Of a stretch of DNA of 64,000 nt, positions 1-10,706 are shown in pieces. The stretch is from Ochotona curzoniae (lineage: Eukaryota; Chordata; Mammalia; Lagomorpha; Ochotonidae). A model generated the notes under the pieces. That model saw nothing but the letters and a program-made list of their open reading frames with translations. It had not been told where the DNA came from and did no database searches. The translations under genes were made by a program, and so were the position numbers. Positions within the stretch are counted from its first letter, which is position 1, and the number at the start of each line of letters is the position of its first letter. The stretch covers positions 19,769,501 through 19,833,500 of the forward strand of contig NW_024466512.1 of assembly GCF_017591425.1 (NCBI RefSeq). Reading direction: 5' to 3'.

Positions 1-199
1 AGGCTGCTTTATGGAATACATGTTTTCAAAATATTTTCTCCCAGGCTATAGTTTCTCTTCTCATTTTCAACATACCACTGTTAAAAGACAGCTTGAACAC
101 AAATATTAACTAAATCACACTACATTCTATACAAAGTATGCTTCACTTGCTTAGAGGATAGTATCTGAAGTCACAAGTTCCAGTGCATTAGAAAACTAG

Positions 200-350
200 T
201 GCTCAAATTCTTTATCACTTACTGTGTTGTTCTGGACAACTCAGAAAAATCCTATTTTAGTTTCCTCATCAATGAAACCTGCCTCCACACAGCTGTGAAA
301 ATTAAGATAACATTTTGCAAGTGAAAAAACTACATTCAGTATTAAATACT
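200..350 (+). repeat. MIR SINE fragment
   Basis: The segment contains 'tagtttcctcatcaatgaaa' and, just before it, a decayed 'cacttactgtgttgttctgg'. These match the MIR core (cacttactagctgtgtgac ... cctcagtttcctcatctg) in sense orientation. Confidence 0.6.
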
Positions 351-424
351 AATAAACGCCTAATGGATGGAAATATTTAATAATGTGTTCATTTCTGGCA
401 TATGCAACAAAGATTCAGAAACAT

Positions 425-585
425 TAGTATAATAATCACCATTTTTTAATCCTCATATCAAACCCATGATATATTAACATCCCTGCTTTAAAGACAGATA
501 TAAACTAACTCAGGAAAGTAAAAGGGCTTCCCTAGGATGTGTGTCTAGGTAGGAGGCAGGGTCATTACCTGCAAAGATACAACTT
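425..585 (-). repeat. MIR SINE fragment
   Basis: 'ttaatcctcatatcaaaccc' followed by a decayed bottom-strand MIR core ('taactcaggaaagtaaaagg') marks a MIR copy in the reverse orientation. Confidence 0.5.
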
Positions 586-769
586 TGACATGAGGATTAC
601 CTTAAGCTAAAGACGCTTGAAACACAGCAGCTATAAGAGCACTTTATCTTCCCCTTTTCTTCTAAGAACAGGAAGTCCCACACAAAAGACACCATCTCCA
701 CACTAGGAAAAACCATCCTTTGATGGGGAGTCACATTTGAGAAAATTCTGTACAAACTAACTTGTTCAA

Positions 770-2125
770 ATAATTTTTTAATTTTTATTTTAGATGATGT
801 TTACATGGTTGATCAGGGTGGGAAGGATTGAGGATTAGAGAAAAGTGAGTGTCATCACTGTTTCCAAATTTTCTATTTCTTCTTCCTGTATCTGGGAGGA
901 GGGGAGATAAGAGAAGAAGCCAGACCCTGCCTCCCAACCGCTCCAGGACCCAGGGAAGGGGAAACGTCACCCAATATCGACCCAGGGTCCCAATGTGGCA
1001 CACACTCCAAGGGTTCTGTCCAGGTAGTTCAGGTAGTTCTGAAATGTCAATCTCGCCAATCCAAGGATGAAGAAACCCTTTCAATGTCCATTGTCTGACA
1101 TAGTCAACCTTCCGCCCAGATATTTGTTGTCATCCTTTGGGTGTGGTAGTTAACCAATCTGTTCTGTTCTTTCTCTGCTATGGTACCAGATGTCCTCCAA
1201 AGGTCCCAATGGCTCCCATATCCTCCATGTGGATCTTAGCCTACTGTCCATTGCTCCATATTTTCCACTGAGAAAGATCTGTTCTCACAGGCAGGCCCAA
1301 AGACCCGGAACTTGGGCCCAACCAGATCCTACAACTGGCCCCTGGGGCTCATGAACTCGGCAACCACCATGTAGGCAAACCCAAGGACCCAGGCACCACC
1401 AGACCACCCCCTAACATTCCTGGAGGCTCACAGACCCAGCACCCACTGAGCAGGCAGGCCCAAGGGCCCAGGCCCCACTGGACCCCCACCCCGGGGGCTC
1501 ATGAACCAGATACCCACTGCTCAGGCGGGCCCAGAGACCACATCCCCTTAACTTCCCCAACCAGGCCTGCTCCCAGCCACAGCTTTTGCATGTGCCAACA
1601 GAGACTGCAGTTCCACAAGCATAGTCCATATACCCTCCCAGATTCTGTCCCCAGACCTGATTCTCTCACATGCCTAACATCACCCGCCCTTTGTTCTGAC
1701 TCTCACTGGTGGGTCCTATGATCTATCCCTGCCAGGTATGCCCCCAGCCCTAGCATTAGTATGCACCAGCTAGTGGTGTTCAATGATGGTCAATGCTAAC
1801 TAGCCCAGCTCACATTTCCCACGTGTCCGACCCTTAAAGGTCCTCCCATTCCCCCTTCCAAACTGGTCAGTCTCAGTCCCCTCCCTTACCCAAAAGTACA
1901 GTGGCCTTGTCTATGAAGTCCCTTAGTAGTGGTTCCTCACCTGGACTTGAGCCCTCAAGTCCCTGCTCGCCCTCCACCTGTGCCATACCCCGGGCCCCTT
2001 GAAAGCCCACACCCCCAGCTCCCCAGAGTGCACTGCCAGGTAGCCCAAGGGCTTGTGGCAGCAACCAGATAGGCAGACAGAGGTCCCTGGCCAGGCCCAA
2101 TATGGGACCACCCTCAGCAGCCACC
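770..2125 (-). mobile_element. L1-like 3' segment with GC-rich short tandem repeats
   Basis: Read on the minus strand this ends at about 770 with 'ccctgatcaaccatgtaaac' and an A-rich tail, as a LINE 3' end would. A sister copy of the terminal 250 bp lies at 5390-5640 in the opposite orientation. Between about 1280 and 1560 there are at least three imperfect 65-80-bp units, each with a 'ggctcatgaac'-like and a 'caggc(g)ggccca'-like block. I infer a lagomorph L1 3' UTR but cannot rule out another retroelement. Confidence 0.5.
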
Positions 2126-2282
2126 TGACAAACTAAAATAATTCTTTAGTCTCTACATACTATAAACCTACTTTCTCACAACTGCCTCTTTGTTCCACCT
2201 AACACAAAAGCAAGTAGGTTTTGCCATTTACTTTCATTATTCATTTCTTTCTGACTGCTTTATTACCACATAAAACTTCCAC

Positions 2283-2575
2283 CAGGGATAGGCATTTGGC
2301 GCAGCAAAACACCCGTATCCTTACATGGTACCAGAATTTGAGTCCAGACTTCAGATCCTAGGTATAGCTTCTTACTAAATCAGATGCAAAAGTAGCAGGT
2401 GACAGTTCAAAAAGTTTGGTCCTTGCCATCTACATGGGAGATAGGACTGGATTCCTGGCTCTCAGCTTTGACCTAGGCCAGCACCAGCCACTGCTGGCAG
2501 TCGACCCACAAAGAGGAGTGCATGAGCAAGTTTTCTCTATGTGCTTTTCCAAAAGTAAAGTAAAAACAAAAAATA
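2283..2575 (+). mobile_element. C-SINE, old copy
   Basis: Head 'ggcatttggcgcagc', middle 'catctacatgggagatagga' and tail 'gtgcttttccaaaagtaaag' keep C-SINE order with heavy divergence. It is an older subfamily. Confidence 0.6.
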
Positions 2576-3019
2576 AACAAAAAAATTACTATGTATTTCT
2601 CATCTTACATCAATTGAATTTCCTGGCCCAAACAGTAATTTAAGAGGATAGTGTTGCTTCCCCTACAACTTTTTTTGTTCTCTCTAAATTTCCATCAGTT
2701 TAGTTGTTTTTCCTTGCTCTTCATATTTTAACTTCTTTTTTTTTTTTTAGGTCCTTTTTTACTTTTTCTATGTTTTTTCATACTATCCTGAATCTTTTAC
2801 ATACACATTATTTTTAAGAAACAAAGAAGTGCTAAAAAAAAAAAAAAAAGCACAGGGCTCTCTTAGGAATCTATTGTCTCTTCCTGAAGGTAAAGAAATA
2901 AACAATGGCAGGTATCAGCTTCTGTACTGGAATCTTCCTAAATATTGACAAACTTTAACTTCCTGTGGAAAAAACCAAAAGGTGAAAATACTAATACCAG
3001 ATAATTTGTCTTATATAAA
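2576..3019. other. AT-rich intronic sequence, no gene
   Basis: Poly-T (2731-2749) and poly-A (2834-2849) tracts sit in AT-rich sequence. Nothing else is recognisable. Confidence 0.6.
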
Positions 3020-3293
3020 AGATTAATTTTTTTTTTTTTTTAGGTTTTCCTGGAAAGCAGAGTTACGGAGAAAGGGGGAGACAGAGATCTTTCATCCATT
3101 GGTTTACTCCCTACATGGCTACAAGGGCCAAGGCTGGGTGAGGCTTAAGACAGAAGCCCAGAGCTTCATTTTGGTCTTCCATATGGGTTGGCAGAAGCCC
3201 AAGCCATCAGAGGAAACCGGATTGGAAGTGAACAGCTAGGACTCAAACCAGTACCAATATGGGATAGCCACATCACAATGTTAGCCCCAAAAA
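3020..3293 (-). mobile_element. C-SINE, old copy
   Basis: It begins with a T-tract, then 'aagcagagttacggagaaag' and 'gatctttcatccattggttt', and ends 'gccccaaaaag'. This is the reverse complement of an old C-SINE. Confidence 0.7.
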
Positions 3294-3617
3294 GATGAGT
3301 TTATACTGGTCAACCCGAATGCCCTAGAAGAGTAGTCTAATCTATTTTAAACCAATCTGGATGTCTTTAAGATATAGCCTTTTATAACCCAATAGCAAGG
3401 AAAAACTGCTAATTAAATTATCATAGCACTCTTAGTTGGAATTTGTTAGGTTTTGAAGGAGTTCTTTTGGTCATAATTAAACAAAAACTTATTATACACA
3501 TTATAATCATACTTACATAAAAAAACTTGAATACTTTTATTTAAGTATGACTCTTCTGAATAATTTTTTGCCCTAAGGTTACCCAAATGCCAGTGCATTT
3601 ATGATACTGAAACACTT
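3294..3617. other. AT-rich intron, nothing seen
   Basis: About 320 bp of low-complexity-poor, AT-rich sequence with no ORF, repeat or RNA that I recognise. Confidence 0.5.
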
Positions 3618-3920
3618 GGGGTCAGCACTGTGGCATTAATGAGTTAAGTCACCTCCTGCAATGTCAGACGGGTGCCAGTTCAAGTCCCACCTGCTCTACT
3701 TCCAATCCAGCTCCCTGCTGATGTGTCTGGGAAAGCAGCCAAAGATCTTGGATCTCTGCACCCACATGGGAGACCTGGATGAAGTTCTAGGTCTAGCTTT
3801 GAACTGGCGCAGCTCCAGCTGTTAAGAGCCATTTGGGGAATGAATCCAGGCTGGAAGTTCTGTGTGTGTTTAACTCTCTATATAACTTTGCCTTTCAAAT
3901 AAAGACAACAAATATTTAAA
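3618..3920 (+). mobile_element. C-SINE
   Basis: Starts 'ggggtcagcactgtggcatt' and ends 'ctttcaaataaag' with an A-rich tail. It is full length but diverged. Confidence 0.8.
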
Positions 3921-3953
3921 AGAAAACAGACAAAACAAAAGCTTTTGTAATAA

Positions 3954-4255
3954 GAGCCTGGGACTGTGGTGTAACAAGTAAAACTTCCTGCAATGCCAGC
4001 CTCCCATACCAGAACTGGTCCATGTCCTCATTGCTCCATTTCCTATTCAGATCTCTGCTAATGTCCTGGAAAAAGCAGCAAAACGGGGCCCAAGTGTTTG
4101 AGAGCCTGCACCCACACAGTAGAGAACAGGATAAAATACCTGGTTCCTGGCTTTGGCCTAGCGTAGGGCTGGCTGTAGCTGCTATCTGGAGAGTGCTCTC
4201 CTTCTCTCTGTAACTGTGCCTTTCAGATAAACAAGTAAGTATTTTTTTTTTTTAA
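3954..4255 (+). mobile_element. C-SINE
   Basis: Head 'gcctgggactgtggtgtaac', tail 'ctgtgcctttcagataaaca'. It lies only about 30 bp after the previous copy. Confidence 0.75.
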
Positions 4256-4649
4256 AGAAAGAAAACAATTTAGTAATGTGGCCTATCTTAGGAGTGATCG
4301 ACCATTGTCTAAAAGATCTGAATTTGAAGTCACTGACTCCAATTGTGCAAATTATAACACTCATACTTTCCTGATCTCCTCACAGATGATAAAAGAAGAC
4401 TTTCAGACAATAATCACAACTCACATTCTTTTTCAAAAGGTTCTTAAAAACCTAATTGATTGAAATATCAAAGGGTTATAACTACATGACCACAAATTCA
4501 CTACGCATGAGCAATGGCAGATAACCATTACCTCTAATTATATGATTAAATACAATTCTATCATACCACACCACCACCCCTCACCAAGAAAAAAAAAAAA
4601 AAAAAGCCCAATTCTCCATTTCTAAAGATGTTAAGAAAGGAGGAGTGGG

Positions 4650-5022
4650 GGCCCGGCATGGTGGCGCAAGTGGTTAAAGGTCCTTGCCTTGCACGCCCCG
4701 GGATCCCATATGGGCACCGGTTCTAATCCCGGCTGCCCCACTTCCCTTCCAGCTCCCTGCCTGTGGCCCGGGAAAGCAGTCGAGGACGGCCCTAAAGCTT
4801 TGGGAACCTGCACCCACGTGGGAGACCCGGAAGAGGCTCCTGGCTTCGGATCGGTATACTATCGGCCCGTTGCGCTCACTTGGGGAGTGAATCATCGGAC
4901 GGAAGATCTTCCTCTCTCTCTCCTCTCTGTATATCCGCCTTTCCAATAAAAACAATAATAAAAAATAAATCTTTAAAAAAAAAAAAAACTTTGTAATTGT
5001 ACAAAAAAAAAAAAAAAGAAAA
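4650..5022 (+). mobile_element. Young full-length C-SINE with 17-bp TSD
   Basis: Head 'gcccggcatggtggcgcaag' and many retained CpGs show a young copy. It is flanked by a perfect 17-bp TSD (aagaaaggaggagtggg) at 4633-4649 and 5023-5039. The A-rich tail is long and holds a non-A interruption (ctttgtaattgtac). Confidence 0.95.
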
Positions 5023-5039
5023 AAGAAAGGAGGAGTGGG

Positions 5040-5389
5040 AACAGTCCTAGCCAGTGAAGTAAGTTTCTTGCATACCCTTTGAGGCAGAGGTAACCAGTCA
5101 GAGAGATAAGTCTTCTTCCCATCAAGTTACCTTAACATTTGGGGAAAAAGAAAATAAAGGAGAGCTGTTCTCAGAGAAGAACATTGTAAAATATGAGTGC
5201 TAGCAGGAGACCAATACTGGGGTGAAGTGAAAAGCCTTCCTTGTTCTGCACACTTCTACAGAGGTCTGAAAGATTTTTTTAAAGATGCTTCTCACCTGTG
5301 ACTAGAATGACACGAAGGAAGAAAAATACTAGACATACTCTAAACTTCCTTACAATAACAAATCCTGTAATTTCATTGTCCTATATTAG
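5040..5389. other. Unique intron, nothing seen
   Basis: No ORF of note, repeat or RNA motif recognised. Confidence 0.5.
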
Positions 5390-5640
5390 TTATTTGATAT
5401 AATAAGTGTTACATTAAAAATATGTCTCAACTCTGGGTTGATATGAGGTGGCAGTTCTTCATCCCTGGGTGCTGGAACATGTTGAAAGCTTTGAGTGGTT
5501 TCCCCTTTGTCTCTCCCCTTATCCCAGGAACAGGAAGAATAGCAAATTTGGAAGTAATGAATTAACCCAATTTTCCCTAAACCTCGATCCTTCCTACCCT
5601 GATCAACCATGTAATCATTATTTTATTAATTAATTAATTT
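5390..5640 (+). mobile_element. L1-like 3' end, sister of the 770-1080 copy
   Basis: Its reverse complement aligns with 780-1080 through shared blocks such as 'ccctgatcaaccatgtaa', 'ggaacaggaagaatagcaaa' and 'tccttcctaccctgatcaac'. It ends in a TTAATTAATTAATT-type A/T-rich tail, consistent with a retroposon 3' terminus on the plus strand. Confidence 0.55.
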
Positions 5641-5708
5641 AAATTTTGCTCTAATTGTTGCTTCAAAATAACATAGTTACTTTTCAGAATCTATTTCTAA
5701 AGAACTCT

Positions 5709-5975
5709 TGGGGCCAGAGTAGTGGCATGGCAAGTTAGGCTGCTATCTACAATGCTGTCATTCATTCAGGTGCTGGTTTGTGTCCCAGCTGCTCTAATTT
5801 CACTCTAGCTCCCTGCTAATGGCCTGGGAAAGGAGAGGAGGATGACCCAAGTGCTTGGGTCCCTACACCCATATGGGAGACCCAGAAAAGTTTCTGGTTT
5901 TGCCTGGCAAATGTAGCCATTTGGGGAATGACTCTTGGTGTCTCTGCCCACCTTTCAAACAAATGAATCTTTGGG
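5709..5975 (+). mobile_element. C-SINE
   Basis: 'ggggccagagtagtggcatg' to 'acctttcaaacaaatgaatc', followed by a G-rich tract (5973-5990) where an A tail would be expected. Confidence 0.75.
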
Positions 5976-6082
5976 GGGGCAGGGGGCGGGGCCCTAAAAC
6001 ACCATAACTGAAATAAACATTGATAAGTGTGTGATAACATTCCTTAGACACATTTCAAGGACATAATGTGTTTAAAAAGTCT

Positions 6083-6290
6083 AATCTGGTGCTGGCAGCA
6101 TGGTGCACATTAAGTTGCCACCAGCGGTGGTCTGGCATCCCACACAAGCATCAGTTTGATTCTTTGCCTGCTTCACTTCCCATCCAGCTCCTGGCTTCAG
6201 CATGGCCCAGCCCTGGCTATTCCAGATGTAAGATCTCTCCCTCTCTTCATTTCTCCCTCTCTCTCTCTTTCAAAAACTAAATCCCTACAA
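6083..6290 (+). mobile_element. C-SINE, internally deleted
   Basis: Head 'tggtgctggcagcatggtgc', then a jump to the 'catggcccagccctggctat' region and a CT-rich tail. About a third of the middle is missing. Confidence 0.65.
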
Positions 6291-6401
6291 CTTTTAAAAG
6301 TTAAAGAATGAAATAACAAACATAAATGGAATAACAAATTTCAAATATTAGTTTGAAAACATAAATTCTATCGATGAAATGTTTTCCAAATATCAGTCAT
6401 G

Positions 6402-6480
6402 AGTGAATCATCAATTGAAGATCCTCTCTGTCTCTCCTCTCTGTATCTGACTTTGCAATAAAAATAAATCTTTAAGAAAA
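6402..6480 (+). mobile_element. C-SINE 3' end fragment
   Basis: Only the last ~80 bp remain: 'gtgaatcatcaattgaagat' to 'gcaataaaaataaatcttta'. The U2 fragment inserted in its A-rich tail. Confidence 0.8.
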
Positions 6481-6489
6481 AACAAAGCT

Positions 6490-6525
6490 ATTGCTTCTCG
6501 GCCTTTTGGCTAAGATAAAGTGTAG
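6490..6525 (+). pseudogene. U2 snRNA 5'-fragment retropseudogene (36 nt) with TSD
   Basis: The segment equals U2 snRNA nucleotides 1 to about 36 with two changes (third base T for C; AAG for CAAG context near the end). It is flanked by a perfect 14-bp duplication, aaaaaacaaagcta, at 6477-6490 and 6526-6539 (the first base of U2 overlaps the left copy). It stops just before the branch-point-recognition region, so it cannot function. There is no distinct poly(A) other than the A-run in the duplication. Confidence 0.9.
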
Positions 6526-6540
6526 AAAAAACAAAGCTAG

Positions 6541-6775
6541 GGATAGGCATGTAGCCTAATCAACAAGACACCGCTTGGGATGCCCATATCAGTGCGTCTG
6601 GTTCTACTGGCTCTTCTGCTTCCTGCTACCAAGCACTCTGGGAACCAAGAACTTGGACCTGCCACTCTACGGGAGATCCACACTTAGTTATGGGATTTGG
6701 TCTGGCCCAGATCTGACTGTTGTGGGACATTTGGAAAAGAACTAGCTCATTCATTCTCTTTCAAATACAATGAAC
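6541..6775 (+). mobile_element. C-SINE, old copy
   Basis: 'gggataggcatgtagcctaa' at the head and 'attctctttcaaatacaatg' at the tail; strongly diverged and shortened. Confidence 0.55.
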
Positions 6776-6796
6776 TATTTTTTTTTTAAGGTCTGG

Positions 6797-7125
6797 CCTG
6801 GGCCAGTGCTGTGGCATAGTACATTAAGCCGCTGCCTATGCTGCCAGCATCCCATTTGGGCACTGGTTTGAGTCTCAACTGCTCCTCTTCCAATCCAACT
6901 CCCTGCTAATTCACCGGGGAAAACAGCAAAGACAGCCTCACAGCTTTAGCCCTTGCACCCATATGAGAGACCCAGAAAAAGCTCCAGGTTTCTGCCTTCA
7001 TATCAGTTCAGTTCTGGCCACTGAGGCTAACTGGGAAATGAACCAGCAAATAAATGCAAGATCTCTGTGTTTTTTCTTCTTTCTCTGTAAATACGCCTTT
7101 CAAATAATTTTGGGGGGAAATAAAA
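6797..7125 (+). mobile_element. C-SINE
   Basis: 'tgggccagtgctgtggcata' to 'aatacgcctttcaaataatt'. Full length with moderate divergence. Confidence 0.8.
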
Positions 7126-7630
7126 CAAAAAATTCTAGCCATGTAGAAAAATGTTTACAAATTAGACATTAAAATTTAAAATCTCTGTGACAAATGACAC
7201 CAAGAAGAGTGAAAAATTACCAAAAAAAAAAAAAAAGTGTTATACACAACCAACAAAGGATTCAGAGTGTAGAGAGGTTCCCATAAACCAGTAAGAATAA
7301 AAAAGCCTCAGAGAACAAGAAATCTAAAAGGCCCATAAACATATGAAAAGTAACTCAGTCTCATTAAATATCATGAAAGATATTCACATCCAATGGGGCA
7401 CATACTAGGAAAAAGCAGGCAGCAAATTCTAAGATTCTACCAGGATGGTTTAAATTTGGCATGTTAGCTTGTCATTCTTGATCAAATTGTGACAAGATAT
7501 CCAATGCTAATAAGCTGTAAAACAGCTATAGAGTTTTAAGTGGCATAAATGTTATTTATGCCAATCAGAAATAAATATATGCTTTGTAAGTAAAAAATAA
7601 GACATTCAGCTCCAGTACACTGTTTCACTT
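7126..7630. other. Unique AT-rich intron, nothing seen
   Basis: A poly-A tract (7219-7235) and otherwise featureless AT-rich sequence. Confidence 0.5.
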
Positions 7631-7870
7631 ATTTTTAAATTTTATTTATTTATTTGACAGGCAGGAAGAGTTCCCCTTTGTTGTTTTACTATCCAGATGC
7701 CTGCAATGATTGGGGTCAAGCCAGGAGCTCCAGACCAGCTCTCCCAAGCACAGTTCCTCTTGGGTGTGCAGTGGCAGGAAGCTGGAGACCAGAGGCAGAA
7801 CTGGGAATTGAGCCTAGATACTGCAACATGAGGTGCTAGCATCTTTATCACTAAGTTAAACATTCACCCT
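7631..7870 (-). mobile_element. Old lagomorph SINE
   Basis: 'tttatttatttatttgacag' then 'gaattgagcctagatactgc' and 'actaagttaaacattcaccc' follow the order of a reverse-oriented old C-SINE. It resembles the copy at 61325-61580 in having a 'cctgcaatg'-type middle. Confidence 0.5.
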
Positions 7871-8099
7871 GTCCAATGTATTTCTTTGACACTGAGATTC
7901 AAAAGACACATACCAAAAAAAAAAAAAAAAAGACCTTAACTTTGCTTACACTTTTGAGGTTGCAATATAACAAGAAAAGAGAAGAGAGGGGGAAGGAAGG
8001 TTGATGTAAATACCTTCACTTTAATAAAGAAAACATTCAAATTACTACTTCAGCACTAGTTTATAGAAATACTCATTACCTGTTAAGATGGTAAATTAG

Positions 8100-8740
8100 A
8101 AAAATTCACAGCTGGGCATGGGCCTGACCAGGCTTTCACAGGTTTCCTAGACAAGTCCCCAGCACCCCTCAGTACACACAAGAGCCAGGTCTGGGGATGG
8201 TCCTAGAAGGGGTTCTTAGGGATCGCCATGATTAGGCTACAGCACACACTAATACACATGAGGGCCAGGATGTCAAAAAGCCAGGCCACCATGGCCATCT
8301 GTGCACATGACAGCCAAGTCTGGGAACAAGATTGGTAGGGGTCTCCTTAACGATGCTGATCCACACACCCATACCTGTGAGAACCAGACTAGAGGCAGGC
8401 TGAACCAGGCAGCTGCACCCACAGGGAAGTGGGAGATGGGCCAGGCAGGGCCGGGCCACTGCATTTGCCAGCCCAATATATAGAAGAGATGCATTTAAGG
8501 ACCTGTTCAATAGGGATTCAGTGTTTGGTTTTGGTTTTTTAAGTACCTAAGCCCAAGAACATACCAAGATAGACAACGACAACCAACAGGCATTAGAAGT
8601 AATTTCTCAACACTGACACAATGAATCAACAACATCTTACAGCAGTGGAGACCACCCAAGTAAACATCCTCAATACATTCTTCCCCGAGTGCGCTCCCTG
8701 GGATGACATCGGGGAACCATTTTGTCCCCTGGCACTGAGG
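8100..8740. repeat. GC-rich imperfect tandem repeat block, probably L1-like
   Basis: Between about 8165 and 8420 there are about four imperfect units of 55-75 bp. Each carries a 'cacacac' block, then 'ag(a/g)gccagg(t)ct' and often a 'ggg' block. The following 8520-8740 is not repeated. GC content is well above the surrounding intron. I suspect an untranslated region of a lagomorph L1, but no L1 ORF can be traced. Confidence 0.4.
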
Positions 8741-8746
8741 TGGTCT

Positions 8747-9022
8747 GGGGCCAGCATGGTGATGAAGCAGCTTAAACCTACTCCTGCAGCACCAGCATCC
8801 CAAATGGATGACAGTTCAAGTCCCAGCTGTTCTATCTCCAGTAAAACTCCCTGCTGCCTACTAACAGGCTGGGAAAGGTCCTTGCACCTATAGAAAGCAC
8901 TTGGCTCCTAGCTTCACATCAACCCAACTCTGCTCAATTAGGGAGTGAACTAGCAGATGGACAACCCTCTGTCTCACCTCTGTAAAAATCTGCCTTTCAA
9001 AATAGAAATAAATCTTTTCAAA
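8747..9022 (+). mobile_element. C-SINE
   Basis: 'ggggccagcatggtgatgaa' to 'tgcctttcaaaatagaaata'. Confidence 0.75.
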
Positions 9023-9112
9023 AAGCTACCTCAAAACAATTTTTAAATACTCAGGAAAGTATATATGCAGGAAGACCAAAATAAATACATTATCATATTT
9101 ATTTTATTCATA

Positions 9113-9210
9113 TGTCATTTGGAGAGTGAACCAGTACATGGAAGATCTTTGCCCCTTCTCTTTGTAACTCTGCCTTTCAAACAAATAAATAACTTTTTAA
9201 AAATAAATAA
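9113..9210 (+). mobile_element. C-SINE 3' fragment
   Basis: It begins inside the conserved 'catttggagagtgaaccag' and runs to 'cctttcaaacaaataaataa'. It is 5'-truncated. Confidence 0.75.
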
Positions 9211-9291
9211 AGGCATATAAAGCAACTACTCTGGTTTTAACATTTTCTTCTGATAACTTTGATCTGAAACATCCATTAAAAACTACTTCTG

Positions 9292-9620
9292 GGGCCCGGC
9301 ACAGTAGCCTAGTGGCTAAAGTCCTCACCTTGAATGTGCCAGGATCCTATATGTGCACCAGTTCATACCCCAGCTGCCCCACTTTCCATTCAGCTCCCTG
9401 CTTGTGGCCTGGGAAAGCAGCAGAGGATGGCCCAAAGCCTTGGGACCCTGCACACATGTGGGAGACCCAAAAGAGGCTCCGGGCTCCTGGCTTCAGACTG
9501 GCTTAGCTCTGGTGCTGTGGCCACTTGGGGAGTGAATCAGCAGATGAAAGATCTTTGTCTCTCCTTCACCCTGTAAACTTGCTGTTTCAATTAAAAAAAA
9601 AAAAATCTTTTTAAAAAATA
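9292..9620 (+). mobile_element. C-SINE
   Basis: 'ggggcccggcacagtagcct' head, standard middle, A-rich tail interrupted by 'tctttttaaa'. Confidence 0.9.
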
Positions 9621-10067
9621 TATAAAAAATAAATAAACTAAAAGACAAAAACCAAGTTTTAGCAGACAGATCTAACAGAACTTGGTGTTTAATTGGATTT
9701 TTAGATAAGAACACATGAAGTGCTAAAAATAACCTAAAGCTCCTGACCATTCAAATGGCAATTATTGAAAGGGAACACAGCAGAATCCACTGGGGGCTGA
9801 CACCAGGAGTTGGAATGCTTTGGACTTCAGGTATCTGTGAGATACCCAGTGGAGATTTGTAGCAGACAACTGGATATGTGGCTCTCCAGACCAAAAGGCA
9901 GAGGCGGGCAGACTTAGAGACATACACTGCATGTAGATGGTAACCCAAGCCATGCAAGATGGGATCTCACAAAAGAGAAGGCAAAGGCTCCACACCCAAG
10001 AGGAAAAGCAACTGAAGGAATTCGAGCAGCACACGTAAAGAAAGTAAAAAAATGAAGAGCTTGGTGA

Positions 10068-10292
10068 GAGGCAGGCACTGGGCCCAGAGGTAAAGATGCC
10101 AGCATTCCAAATCAGAGTGTCTGGTTTGTAATTGACAGGTGCAGTTCTGATGCCCAACTTCTGCTTAATGTGGACTCTGGCAGGCAGCAGTGATGGCTGA
10201 AGATGGCTGATGTCCTGTCACCATGAGAAGACCTGCTTAGAGCAATCAGCACATAGGAGCATAAGCATGTACTTTCTCTCAAATTAAATTAG
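10068..10292 (+). mobile_element. C-SINE, old, inserted in the L2
   Basis: 'gcactgggcccagaggtaaa' head with 'gcaggcagcagtgatggctg' middle and a 'tctctcaaattaaatta' tail. Confidence 0.5.
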
Positions 10293-10344
10293 GAAAAAAA
10301 CTGGTTATGGTGATCTAAAACCCAAACATTTTTTAAAGGAAAAA

Positions 10345-10545
10345 TGGGGGTCTGGTATCCCAGTTGGAGCCCCAGCCACTTCACCTCCAAACCAGCTCCC
10401 TGTTATGTGACTAGGAAGTCAGCACAAGATGGTCCAACTACTGAGGTCCCTGCCAGCCACCATGTAAGACCAAGCCAACTTCCTGGCCCCGGGCTTCAAC
10501 CTGCCCCAGCCACAGGGGGAGCGAACCAGCAGAAAAGAGGGAAAA
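10345..10545 (+). mobile_element. C-SINE, 5'-truncated, inserted in the L2
   Basis: It starts inside the element ('gtctggtatcccagttggag') and ends 'gagcgaaccagcagaaaaga', lacking the AATAAA tail. Confidence 0.55.
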
Positions 10546-10706
10546 AAAGGAATTCTAGTCAAACATATGAAATGCTTCTGAGAGGTCAAATAAGTGTCCA
10601 ATGACTTGAGTGACCCTGAATATCCAAATACCATGCCAAGAACTGTTAATTGGCAGGGAGGGGCAACAGTGGCAAAGACTATTAAGCAGATAAGAAAAGG
10701 GCATAG

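Larger units (their letters stand above)
9640..10690 (-). mobile_element. L2 LINE fossil including reverse-transcriptase region
   Basis: On the minus strand, 9760-9990 translates with residues in the order of the L2 ORF2 segment after the YADD box (for example HIQL...WVSHRYLK...LLVSAPS). About 10570-10620 matches the upstream 'LDLSAAFDT' region at nucleotide level (cacttatttgacctctcaga). Two SINEs interrupt it. The YADD codons themselves are destroyed and no frame is open. Confidence 0.65.
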
